NCBI RefSeq assembly: GCF_030249855.1
Contig: NZ_JANURN010000001.1
Coordinates: 248,001-312,000, forward strand
DNA length: 64,000 nucleotides
Reading direction: 5' to 3'
DNA from: Helicobacter_B zhangjianzhongii
GTDB taxonomy: Bacteria; Campylobacterota; Campylobacteria; Campylobacterales; Helicobacteraceae
Position 1 is the first letter of the stretch; every line of letters starts with the position of its first letter. A model generated the notes under the pieces. It made no database searches and was not told where the DNA came from. It was given only the letters and a program-made list of their open reading frames with translations. Made by a program: the position numbers and the translations under genes. Shown piece after piece: positions 8,146-16,045 of the stretch.

Positions 8146-9918
8146 TTAGCGTAAAGTGGCTACATCGATTTGCTCTAGGATCTGGACTACACGCAAGGTG
8201 TGGCTGGCTAATTCTTGGCATATTTGTCCTTGTGTGATTTGGGCGTAAAAATGGGCGATGGAAGAGATAAGTGGCGGAGTGGTGGGGAGTTCAGCTTGGC
8301 TTGATTCTGGCATTGGCTTTTGCTTGGTGGATTCGGCTTTTGGGCTAGAATCGGCGATTTCTGCGCGCGTGCTGCAGTTACATACGCCAAGTATGCGCCT
8401 TTGCACGCGCTTGAAAAGCCCCGATTCTATCTCCAAAATCCTAGAATCCTTTGGCTGCTTGCTAGAATCCGCTTTTTGTAATTCTGCGTTTGTATCAACA
8501 ATCCTGCCGCCTGCGGCGTGGCTATCAAACACATTTTCAGCTTTTGCGTTGTTGTCGCAAAACTTGGCGTTAGCCGATGTTTTTTTAGAAAATCCTGCCG
8601 CCTGCGAGTCGCTTACACTTGGGGCGTTTTGAGTAAAAATCCTAGAATCCTTTGGCTGCTTGCTTACATTTTTGGCTTGCTTGCTAGAATCCACTTTTTC
8701 ATCAATCGTGTTTCTTCTGTCATTGCGAGCCGCTGCGGTAGCAGTGGTGTGGCAAAGCGTAGCTTCTTTAGAAAACAAGGGATACCGCTCGGCGTTAGCC
8801 GATGTTTCTTTAGAATCCATACATTCTGCGCTAGCAGAATAGTCATTGCTAGAATCCACTTTTGCGCCTTTGTGGATTGCCACGCCGCTATCGCGGCTCG
8901 CAATGACAGAAAAATGGGCGTTAGGGCTAGAATCCTCGTTTTGTAATTTTGCGTTTTTATCAAAAGTGGATTCTAGGATTTGCGATGAGAAAGCAGGGTT
9001 GTGCAGTGGCGAGCAAGGAGATAAGACTTGGGTGTCTATCGACGAAGCGAGCCACAAACTCCCTGCTTTATCGCGCAAAGCCGAATCCTCCCCAAGTAAA
9101 GCCGAATCCATAGCAAACATAGCGAGTTTATTTTCTGCCACCTCGTTATATATCACCCCTCTCCCACTCCTCCCCACGATCACCATTTCACGCACCTTTG
9201 TAGGCGAGAGCCAAGAGGTATGGATCGCAATAGTCGTGCGCGTATCCACCAAGCCTATGTCCGCCACAGCACGATAGCCGCCTGCTTCCACCACCCTAGC
9301 AGAGGGCTTCATCTGCTCTAGCACGCCCGCCCCTAGCACATAGTCCAAAATCGCTATATCGTGCAAGGCAAGATCCCACACCACGCTTACTTCTTTTTGC
9401 AATCGCCCCAAGCTCTCACGCCGTGCGTGGATAGAGCAGATCTCGCCTAGCTCGTGGATATGCGCCTTTAGCCACTGCACCGCTGGCGCATACAAAAAGA
9501 TATGATCGCAATGCACCACCACACCCTGCCTAGCTGCTAGCTCATAGAGCAAGGCGCACTCTTTAGAGCTTAGAGCTAGGGGCTTTTCCACAAAGATGTG
9601 CTTTTTTGCTTCTAGGGCGGCTTTAGCTAGGGCAAAATGGCTAGCCGGGGGCGTGATGATAAACACCGCTTGTATCTGCCTATCTGCTAGCAAGGCTTCA
9701 AAGCTAGGATAGATATGCACGCTCGGGCAAGATTCTCGCGCCTTTTGCGCATTATCTAAATGGCTATCATACACACCTACAAGCTCAAATTCCGCGCTGT
9801 GTAGCACGCCTTTGCCATAAGGCTCTAGCACGCCTAAATCCCGCGACTCTTGCGGCTTACACAAAGCACTTAGCACCTTTTCCCCCCAATATCCACACCC
9901 CACAAGCGCGCATTTCAT
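8146..9918 (-). CDS. Gfo/Idh/MocA-family oxidoreductase split by an in-frame repeat island
   Basis: 590 residues; ordinary members have about 310-350. Residues 1-268 form a normal NAD(P)-binding domain (GCGYWGEK), the EKPL motif, and the start of the substrate domain (WDLALHDIAILDYVLG). Residues about 269-539 are translated repeats (ESTFDKNA, KVDSSKQ, SKQPKDSR). The last roughly 50 residues (ISSIAHFYAQ to the end) return to family-like sequence. A second, shorter repeat-like stretch sits near residues 20-40. Members oxidise or reduce sugars, often nucleotide sugars; the substrate is unknown. It ends 2 bases before rimO begins in the same direction. Whether the protein folds around the insert is unknown. 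Confidence 0.8.
   Translation of the reverse strand: MKCALVGCGYWGEKVLSALCKPQESRDLGVLEPYGKGVLHSAEFELVGVYDSHLDNAQKARESCPSVHIYPSFEALLADRQIQAVFIITPPASHFALAKAALEAKKHIFVEKPLALSSKECALLYELAARQGVVVHCDHIFLYAPAVQWLKAHIHELGEICSIHARRESLGRLQKEVSVVWDLALHDIAILDYVLGAGVLEQMKPSARVVEAGGYRAVADIGLVDTRTTIAIHTSWLSPTKVREMVIVGRSGRGVIYNEVAENKLAMFAMDSALLGEDSALRDKAGSLWLASSIDTQVLSPCSPLHNPAFSSQILESTFDKNAKLQNEDSSPNAHFSVIASRDSGVAIHKGAKVDSSNDYSASAECMDSKETSANAERYPLFSKEATLCHTTATAAARNDRRNTIDEKVDSSKQAKNVSKQPKDSRIFTQNAPSVSDSQAAGFSKKTSANAKFCDNNAKAENVFDSHAAGGRIVDTNAELQKADSSKQPKDSRILEIESGLFKRVQRRILGVCNCSTRAEIADSSPKAESTKQKPMPESSQAELPTTPPLISSIAHFYAQITQGQICQELASHTLRVVQILEQIDVATLR
8290..9112. repeat. Repeat island inserted in frame in the oxidoreductase gene
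   Basis: The longest intragenic island, about 820 bases. It includes hairpins at 8719-8757 and 8873-8909, the module near 8508-8555 whose complement recurs at 16656-16697, an AAGGAGATAAGACTTG hairpin at about 8988-9075, modules with TTTCTTTAGAA ends, and 12-mers near 8685, 8852 and 8965. Confidence 0.85.
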
Positions 9919-9920
9919 CG

Positions 9921-11336
9921 CTATAACTTCCTAAGCGCACTACCTAGGAGCATTGTGTCCTTTGCCTGTGTGATTTGCACTTCATATAGCCCGGGCGCAA
10001 GCCCACTAGAATCCACTTGCGCCTCTAGGCTAGGATCTAGCTCGTTTATCAAAATCTCCCCATCAATCTCTAGCCCCCACCTATGATCTCGCGCGCTGTA
10101 AAAATACTCGCTTACCGCACTTTTAGACTCTATAAATGCCTGCACTCTCGCACCTTGCAGGGCTTTGGCACGCTCTTTTGCCTGCTTTGCTAAAAGCTTT
10201 TGCAAGATCTTTAGTCTAGCATTGGTGGTCTTCGTGGGGACTATGCCGCTCATCGTATGCGCTAGCGTGCCTTCTTCACTAGAAAACGCAAAGAGATTGA
10301 CGCAATCAAACACCCCTTCTTCTAAAAACTCTTGCAACTGCGCAAACTCCCCCTCACTCTCGCCCGGATGTCCTATGATAAAGGTGCTGCGCAAAAAGGC
10401 ATTGGGTGCTTCTTTCATAAGTCTTAGTAGCTCTCTAGCTTGCGTGCTTGTGTGGTTGCGGCGCATTCGTTTTAGCATATCATCTGCGATATGCTGCAAG
10501 GGCATATCAAAGTAGTTTTGCACGATGGGCGAGCTAATCATCGCTTCGATGAGCTTGGGGCTTGTGGTGGTGGGGTAGAGATAGTGGATTCTAGCGTTTT
10601 GGGCGATATTTTGCGTATCTAGGGCTTTTATGAGCTGGATTAGCCCGTCTGTTTGCCCTTGATCGCGCAAGTAGGAGCTAGAATCTTGGGCGATGAAGCT
10701 AAAATCCACAAAGCCCTGCTTGGCTAGATTCTCCACCTCGCGTAAAATAGAGGCGATAGGGCGGGATTGGAGCTTGCCTTTAAAGCTTGGGATCGCGCAA
10801 AAGGAGCAGAGCTGATTGCAGCCTTCAGAAAGCTTGATATAGGCGTGTAGGCGGGAGTTTGCGATGACTCGCTTATGTGTTTCATCTGCTAAAAAGACTT
10901 TATCCTTACTAGAGGCGATCCTGCTAGCTTGCGCCGCGCTCTTAGGGCTTGTAGCAAAGGTATTAGGAGCAGCAAAAAAGCGCGGAAAGCTAAAGCCCTT
11001 TTGCTCTAAAAGTGTGTCGATTTTAGCGTAATCGCGCACGCCGATGATTAAGTCAATCTCTGGGATTTCTTGCTCTAGCTCTGTGGCATATCGCTCGCTT
11101 AGACAGCCGCTTACCACAAGTAGCGCGCCCTTTTTACGCGCATTTGCCGCTTCTAAGATCGTTTGGATACTCTCTTGCTTTGCTGCTTGGATAAAGCCAC
11201 AAGTATTGATGATAATCACATCTGCCCTAGCTATATCATCGCTTATTTCACACGCGCTAAGCCGCCCTAGCATAACCTCACTATCGACAAGGTTTTTCGT
11301 GCAGCCAAGCGAGATTAGATGAAGTAAGGGGCGCAT
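9921..11336 (-). CDS. rimO: Ribosomal protein S12 methylthiotransferase
   Basis: 471 residues. It adds a methylthio group to a conserved Asp of ribosomal protein S12. The N-terminal domain has SLGCTKNLVDSE, NTCGFI and SGCLSERY, giving the three Cys of the auxiliary cluster. The radical-SAM motif is CNQLCSFC (CxxxCxxC) in LSEGCNQLCSFCAIPSFKG. A TRAM domain ends the protein. Its start overlaps the aminotransferase stop as TAATG, so the two are coupled. The VDSS residues near the end come from a 12-mer at about 10009. Length is slightly above the usual 440; an alanine-rich stretch of about 25 residues before the radical-SAM domain (ATSPKSAAQASRIASS) accounts for part of this. Confidence 0.95.
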   Translation of the reverse strand: MRPLLHLISLGCTKNLVDSEVMLGRLSACEISDDIARADVIIINTCGFIQAAKQESIQTILEAANARKKGALLVVSGCLSERYATELEQEIPEIDLIIGVRDYAKIDTLLEQKGFSFPRFFAAPNTFATSPKSAAQASRIASSKDKVFLADETHKRVIANSRLHAYIKLSEGCNQLCSFCAIPSFKGKLQSRPIASILREVENLAKQGFVDFSFIAQDSSSYLRDQGQTDGLIQLIKALDTQNIAQNARIHYLYPTTTSPKLIEAMISSPIVQNYFDMPLQHIADDMLKRMRRNHTSTQARELLRLMKEAPNAFLRSTFIIGHPGESEGEFAQLQEFLEEGVFDCVNLFAFSSEEGTLAHTMSGIVPTKTTNARLKILQKLLAKQAKERAKALQGARVQAFIESKSAVSEYFYSARDHRWGLEIDGEILINELDPSLEAQVDSSGLAPGLYEVQITQAKDTMLLGSALRKL

Positions 11337-12529
11337 TATAGGGCTTTTTGCGCTTGTAGAGAGGCAAAAAAGCTTGCATTGCCTACGCCATCAAAGCTGC
11401 GTAGCCCAAGCGCATCTAGGCTTAGCTCTAGTGCGTTTATCACATAGCTTGCTTCATAGATATGGATAAGCCCCATATGATTGATACGGAAAATGCTATC
11501 TTTGATATGGTCTTGCCCAGCGGCGACATTCACGCCTAGGGCTTTCATACTTGCGCGGATTTCTGCGGCTTTTGCGTGGGCTATGGCACTCATCGCTAGG
11601 GCAGGGGATTTGGGATAGAGAGATAAGCCTAGCGCGGCTATGGCTTCACGCGTGGCTAGGGCTAGGGCTTTTGTGTGGGTATATGCTTTGGCAAAGCCCT
11701 GCTGCAATAGTGTAGGGTCTAGCTCTTGTGCAAAAGTGGATTCTAGTGCGGAGTCTAAATTGGAGCTAGCTAGGGCTTGGACTATTTCAAAATACCGCAC
11801 AAGTCCGGTGATAAGTGTGGTCGGCGCGGTCCAAGCGGTGGTGTTTTTGCGCTGGTTTTTTCGCTCTGTAAGGAAGTGAAAGTAGAGCCCGCCTTTGTGT
11901 GTGGGGCGATTTTCTAACGCCTCTAATGCTCTTTGTGAAAGCCCCACGATACTCATACCCGGTGGGAGCATAAATGCCTTTTGACTTCCGCCGATTAGGA
12001 CATCAATATATGTCGTATCTATGGGCTCTACGCCCATAGCCGTAATGGCATCAGCGATGATGATAATATCCTGCCTGTATGTCTTCACTTCACGCGCGAT
12101 TTGCTCCAAAGGCAGCCGCAGCCCCCCAGCAGACTCACACACTTGCAGGGCTAGAGTATCAATGCTAGGGTCGCTCTGCAGGGCTTCTAGCACTTCTTGC
12201 ACGCTTATGGGCGTGTCCCACTCTGTGGCAAGCTCGGTGTAGGGGAGATTGTTTGCTAGCGCGATCTTGCCCCACCTTTGCCCAAACTTCCCGCAGCTAA
12301 TGCTAAGAAGCTTGCTATGGCAAAATTGCAGCACACTTGCTTCCATAGCTCCTGTGCCGCTACTTGCTAGCATTAGCACTTCTTCCATATTAAGCATTGC
12401 TTGTAGCCCTAGCCTAGCCTTGGCAAAAATGCTTTCAAACTCCTTGGTGCGGTGATGAAGCGTGGGGGTCGCCATCGCGTGGCGGATAGATTCTGGCGTG
12501 GGGGTTGGTCCGGGGGTAAAAAGTAGCAT
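11336..12529 (-). CDS. Class V PLP-dependent aminotransferase (alanine-glyoxylate / serine-pyruvate type)
   Basis: 397 residues. The family opening LFTPGPTPTPESI, ASSGTGAMEA, ADAITAMG and the PLP-lysine region GGSQKAFMLPPGM are all seen. Such enzymes move amino groups between small amino acids and keto acids; the exact substrate cannot be told. A stretch near residues 255-275 (LDSALESTFAQELD) looks like a small 12-mer-derived insertion. The ATG at 12529 has AAGGAC upstream and a TATAAT box at 12580-12575 facing it. It is the promoter-proximal gene of a run with rimO and probably the oxidoreductase. Confidence 0.82.
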   Translation of the reverse strand: MLLFTPGPTPTPESIRHAMATPTLHHRTKEFESIFAKARLGLQAMLNMEEVLMLASSGTGAMEASVLQFCHSKLLSISCGKFGQRWGKIALANNLPYTELATEWDTPISVQEVLEALQSDPSIDTLALQVCESAGGLRLPLEQIAREVKTYRQDIIIIADAITAMGVEPIDTTYIDVLIGGSQKAFMLPPGMSIVGLSQRALEALENRPTHKGGLYFHFLTERKNQRKNTTAWTAPTTLITGLVRYFEIVQALASSNLDSALESTFAQELDPTLLQQGFAKAYTHTKALALATREAIAALGLSLYPKSPALAMSAIAHAKAAEIRASMKALGVNVAAGQDHIKDSIFRINHMGLIHIYEASYVINALELSLDALGLRSFDGVGNASFFASLQAQKAL

Positions 12530-12574
12530 AGAAGTCCTTATCGCGCTAGATTTGTGAAGCGGGCATTATAGCAT

Positions 12575-12580
12575 TAAATA
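12575..12580 (-). promoter_or_regulatory. -10 box for the aminotransferase-rimO run
   Basis: TATAAT on the minus strand, about 45 bases before the aminotransferase start. It lies back to back with the purH promoter. Confidence 0.6.
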
Positions 12581-12596
12581 TTTAAGCCCTTAGCGA

Positions 12597-12602
12597 TATA
12601 AT
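12597..12602 (+). promoter_or_regulatory. -10 box for purH
   Basis: TATAAT on the plus strand, followed by a leader of about 115 bases before purH. The leader contains two perfect palindromes, CAAAGCTTTG (12613-12622) and AGCTAGATCTAGCT (12627-12640), and a small hairpin GATTGT-GCTA-ACAATC. Confidence 0.6.
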
Positions 12603-12626
12603 ACGCCTTAAACAAAGCTTTGACAA

Positions 12627-12640
12627 AGCTAGATCTAGCT
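12627..12640. promoter_or_regulatory. Perfect 14-base palindrome in the purH leader
   Basis: AGCTAGATCTAGCT, just downstream of the purH -10 box and next to a 10-base palindrome. It could be a repressor site or an RNA stem. It does not look like the known PurR box or a purine riboswitch. Confidence 0.35.
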
Positions 12641-12723
12641 GCTTTACTTGCATTTGCGAGATTGTGCTAACAATCGTGGCGAGCAAGGCAAAGCCTAGAT
12701 CCAACTCAAACAGAAAGGTTACT

Positions 12724-14322
12724 ATGATGAAAAAAGCCCTCCTTAGTGTCAGTGATAAAAGTGGCATTGTAGAATTTGCTAGAGAGCTTACGCAGCTAGG
12801 CTTTGAGATTTTATCCACAGGTGGCACGCTACAAGCCCTCCTAGCAGCTAATATCAAAGCCACAGAGGTAAGCTCCTATACACAAAGCCCAGAGCTCTTT
12901 GATGGCAGGGTCAAAACACTGCACCCTAAAATCCACGGCGGTATTTTGCACCGCAGGGACAATGCCAAAGATTTGGAGCAAGCAAAGGCGCATAATATAC
13001 ACGCCATCGATCTTGTGTGTGTCAATCTCTATCCATTTTATGAAACCACCCAGCGCACAAGCAATTTTGATGAGATTATAGAAAATATCGATATAGGTGG
13101 TCCTAGTATGGTGCGAGCCGCGGCGAAAGCGTATCAATCTGTGCTAGTCATCACAAGCCCTAGCGATTATCCTAGCATTATCACCGCGCTAAAAAATGGG
13201 CAAAACACCCTAGAGCTTAGGCAGCAAATGATGATAAAAGCCTTTAGCCACACTGCCCACTATGATGCCACCATTGCTAATTATATGAATACGCGCTTTT
13301 GCGATGGCTTTGGGGAGATGGTGTTTATCAGCGGGAAAAAGGTGCTGCAAACGCGCTATGGCGAGAACCCCCACCAAAAAGGCGCGTTGTATGAGTTTGA
13401 GAGCTTTTATAGCCGCAATTTACGCATACTCAAAGGTGAGCCAAGCTTCAATAACTTTACCGATATTTATAGCGCGCTGCGTTTAGCCTCTAGCTTTGGA
13501 GACAAAAAGGCAGTAAGTATCATCAAGCACGGCAATCCTTGTGGCTTTGCGATGAAAGAGAGCCTGCTAGAATCCTACCAAGCAGCCCTAGCGTGCGATA
13601 GTGTGAGCGCGTATGGTGGCGTGGTAGCAGTAAATGGCGTAGTCGATCAAGCCCTAGCACAAGAGATGAGCAAGACATTCATCGAAGTGCTAGTGGCAAG
13701 TGATATTACCCAAGAAGCCCTAGAGATTTTCGCACCAAAAAAGAGAATGAAAATCTTCGCCCTAGCCTCCGCCGCGCTAGAATCCACTTTAGAATCCACC
13801 TCCAAAAAATCCCTAGAATCCACTTTTGCCCCAGCCCTAGCCCTGCCACTAGATCCTATGGACTTTAAGCATATTGGCGGAGGCTTTGTCTATCAGCAGA
13901 GTGATCACATCACAAGCGATGAGCTAGCAAATGCCACGCTTAAGAGTCAAGCCATAGCAGATCCTAGCACGCTACAAGATCTGCATATCGCCTACACAAT
14001 CGCCGCACTTACCAAGTCTAATTGCATAACTTATGTCAAAGATAGCACGCTAATTGCCATAGGTATGGGTATGACAAGCAGGGTCGATGCCCAGCGCGCC
14101 GCCCTTGCCAAAGCGCACGATATGGGGCTTGACACCGCAGGGTGTGCTATGGCAAGTGAAGCATTTTTCCCATTCCGTGATAGTGTGGATCTAGCTGCCA
14201 AAGCAGGCGTTAGAGCCATAATCCAGCCCGGCGGTAGCCTGCGTGATGAAGAAGTGATAAACGCGGCAGATGAGCATAAGATCGCGCTTTATTTTACCGG
14301 TGTGAGGCATTTCTTGCACTAA
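12724..14322 (+). CDS. purH: Bifunctional AICAR transformylase / IMP cyclohydrolase
   Basis: 532 residues from the ATG at 12724, five bases after AGAAAGG; the next ATG (12727) is equally possible. It carries out the last two steps of de novo IMP synthesis. The N-terminal cyclohydrolase domain has SVSDKSGIVEFA, ILSTGGT and HPKIHGGIL; the transformylase domain has TRYGENPHQ, KHGNPCGFA and IQPGGSLRDEE. Residues about 349-378 (ALESTLEST...LESTFAP) are three tandem copies of the translated 12-mer inserted in the transformylase domain, which explains a length slightly above the usual 510-520. It is transcribed alone, away from the aminotransferase, with its own TATAAT. Confidence 0.95.
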   Translation: MMKKALLSVSDKSGIVEFARELTQLGFEILSTGGTLQALLAANIKATEVSSYTQSPELFDGRVKTLHPKIHGGILHRRDNAKDLEQAKAHNIHAIDLVCVNLYPFYETTQRTSNFDEIIENIDIGGPSMVRAAAKAYQSVLVITSPSDYPSIITALKNGQNTLELRQQMMIKAFSHTAHYDATIANYMNTRFCDGFGEMVFISGKKVLQTRYGENPHQKGALYEFESFYSRNLRILKGEPSFNNFTDIYSALRLASSFGDKKAVSIIKHGNPCGFAMKESLLESYQAALACDSVSAYGGVVAVNGVVDQALAQEMSKTFIEVLVASDITQEALEIFAPKKRMKIFALASAALESTLESTSKKSLESTFAPALALPLDPMDFKHIGGGFVYQQSDHITSDELANATLKSQAIADPSTLQDLHIAYTIAALTKSNCITYVKDSTLIAIGMGMTSRVDAQRAALAKAHDMGLDTAGCAMASEAFFPFRDSVDLAAKAGVRAIIQPGGSLRDEEVINAADEHKIALYFTGVRHFLH

Positions 14323-14330
14323 TGCAGCAA

Positions 14331-14510
14331 AGTGGATTCTAGGGCTAGTGATTCAGTCTTGGGCGAGCAATGCGATTGATTACGCGATTTTTTGGGCAAC
14401 CGCAGACCTCTAGTCTAGCTCTACCCAAAAAATCGCGTAAAACAACCACAGCCCCACCGCAACCCTTAGAATCATTATGATACAAAACGATTGTAAAAAG
14501 TGGATTCTAG
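14331..14510. repeat. Two intergenic 12-mer copies flanking a hairpin
   Basis: AGTGGATTCTAG occurs at 14331-14342, just after the purH stop, and at 14499-14510, just before the thrE stop, in the same orientation on either side of the long hairpin. Other intergenic copies are at 31191-31202, 56518-56529, 56616-56627 (complement), 56697-56708 (complement), 56812-56823, 62740-62751 and near 62960. Confidence 0.9.
14380..14440. terminator. Long perfect hairpin between convergent purH and thrE
   Basis: Arms of 17 bases, TTACGCGATTTTTTGGG at 14380-14396 and its exact complement at 14424-14440, with a 27-base loop. The position between convergent genes and the T/A runs in the arms fit a two-way terminator; a structured repeat or small RNA is the alternative. 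Confidence 0.6.
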
Positions 14511-14513
14511 GGC

Positions 14514-15080
14514 TTAGTGGTCGCGCATTGAGAGCTTTTTAAGCCCTCTTGTCATCATAAAGCTCTGCTCATAAAAGATAGAAAATACAATAAGCACGCC
14601 TGCTACAAGAGCCAAAGAGACAGAGAACATAATCGTAAAATTATCAAAAAAGAGCAGCAAATAATCGAGCCGCGCCTTATCATCGCGCTGCTGCACAAAT
14701 GAGAGTAGCGATAAGATACTTTTATATCCATAGCTTCCCGGAAACATCGGCAGAAGAGAGGGGAAGACGATCACTTCTATGGGAGCTTTGACGCGCTTTG
14801 CCACCACGATCGCCAAAAGCCCTATACACAAGCTCGCGCAAAAGCTCGCCCCCACGAAGCTAACAATGGGCAGCTGCATAAGCCCAAAGCGGATATTGTA
14901 GCCAAGCCCAGCAAAAAGCGCACTCCAAAAAATCGTGCGCTTGAGTGGATTAAGCCCATAAGCAAAGCCAAGCCCTGCGATAAAGGCAAAGACAAAATCC
15001 ACAAGCATTGCCATAATGAGTGAATCGTGCCACGAGGTCGCATACAGCACTTCTTGGATATGGGGATAAAGCTCTAGCAT
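14514..15080 (-). CDS. Threonine/serine exporter, C-terminal (ThrE_2-type) subunit
   Basis: 188 residues from the ATG at 15080, which overlaps the partner's stop as ATGA. A hydrophobic protein of about five membrane segments, with the FPSLLPMFPGSYGY segment typical of the small half of split ThrE exporters. Together with the upstream gene it would export threonine or serine. The frame extends upstream to 15137, but only inside the partner gene. A 12-mer lies a few bases beyond the stop. Confidence 0.78.
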   Translation of the reverse strand: MLELYPHIQEVLYATSWHDSLIMAMLVDFVFAFIAGLGFAYGLNPLKRTIFWSALFAGLGYNIRFGLMQLPIVSFVGASFCASLCIGLLAIVVAKRVKAPIEVIVFPSLLPMFPGSYGYKSILSLLSFVQQRDDKARLDYLLLFFDNFTIMFSVSLALVAGVLIVFSIFYEQSFMMTRGLKKLSMRDH

Positions 15081-15943
15081 CACAGCACACTCGCATTGGT
15101 GATAGCTAGCGTGAGATACACGCCTGCTGCGATACACATCATAAGCACCATCATATTGATAAGTCGGCTGATACCCATAAGGGTGTTTTCGTGGATAATA
15201 TCTACAAAGGCGTTTAAAATCAGCGCACCCGGGATTAGATACAAAATACTGCCGCCAATGGCTACACCCGGGGTCTTGCTAAGTCCTAGCCACACGCCAA
15301 TATAAGCGACAAATGAGACAATAAAGGAGGCAAAGAGTAGCTGGGCGCGATTGTCTAGGCGGATTTTGTTAAAGAAATTGCGCATAAAAAACCCCATAAA
15401 AGTCCCCACAAATATACATAAAAGCGCGCCAAAATCTCCATCAAATAGCTTGCAAAATGTCGCATTTCCTAGCGGGATAAGCAGCGCACCTAGCACTAAA
15501 GAGCGCGATTTTTTCGCGCAGATATAGGAAAAATGCTCCTTTGCCTCTTGCAAGGAGATATTTTCATCATAGATTTGCCAGCTTAGTGCGCTAAGGTTTG
15601 AGATAAGCGAGAGATCCATACCTAGGTGCATATTTTTGATCACTTGTGTGCGGCGGTTGTTGTAGTCTTTTTTATCAGCGATATTGATTGTGATGTATTG
15701 TAAAAACACGCTTAAATGCACTTCATAGCCAAAGCTCTGCCCGATTCTATTGGTGCATTTAATCACGCGTGCCGTGTAGGCTCCGCTTTGTAGCAAGGCA
15801 CTAGAGTAGGCACACAGAAAGTCGCATATCTCTTCTATCGGGGGTTTTTGTAGAGATTTTTGGGATTGTGGCAGATGGGATTGTGATGGGCTGGGCTGTG
15901 GGGAGTGATGGGAAGAGTCCTTTGGGGTGTGGGGCTTGCTCAT
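15080..15943 (-). CDS. Threonine/serine exporter, N-terminal (ThrE/DUF1212-type) subunit
   Basis: 287 residues. A polar, Ser/Pro/Gln/His-rich N-terminus of about 30 residues precedes the conserved cytoplasmic domain (FLCAYSSALLQSGAYTARV, GYEVHLSVFLQYITI) and about five membrane segments. This is the larger half of the exporter, encoded directly before the smaller half. Single-chain ThrE proteins in actinobacteria contain both halves. The start at 15943 is not certain; a later start would trim only the low-complexity tail. Confidence 0.78.
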   Translation of the reverse strand: MSKPHTPKDSSHHSPQPSPSQSHLPQSQKSLQKPPIEEICDFLCAYSSALLQSGAYTARVIKCTNRIGQSFGYEVHLSVFLQYITINIADKKDYNNRRTQVIKNMHLGMDLSLISNLSALSWQIYDENISLQEAKEHFSYICAKKSRSLVLGALLIPLGNATFCKLFDGDFGALLCIFVGTFMGFFMRNFFNKIRLDNRAQLLFASFIVSFVAYIGVWLGLSKTPGVAIGGSILYLIPGALILNAFVDIIHENTLMGISRLINMMVLMMCIAAGVYLTLAITNASVL

Positions 15944-16006
15944 AGGATCTCCGGCGTGTGAGTTTGGGCGCGATTGTAATGTATTTTTTATTAAGATTGC
16001 ATAAGC

Positions 16007-16012
16007 TATAAA
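16007..16012 (+). promoter_or_regulatory. Possible -10 box for the aminofutalosine deaminase gene
   Basis: TATAAA 34 bases before the start codon, in an AT-rich gap between divergent genes. Confidence 0.4.
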
Positions 16013-16045
16013 GCAGAATCTAGCTAGAGTGTGTAAGGAATGGCG

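Noticed and set aside
8258..8946. Open frames on the plus strand opposite the oxidoreductase
   Set aside because: Same reason: translated repeats in antisense, no start signals, no family match.
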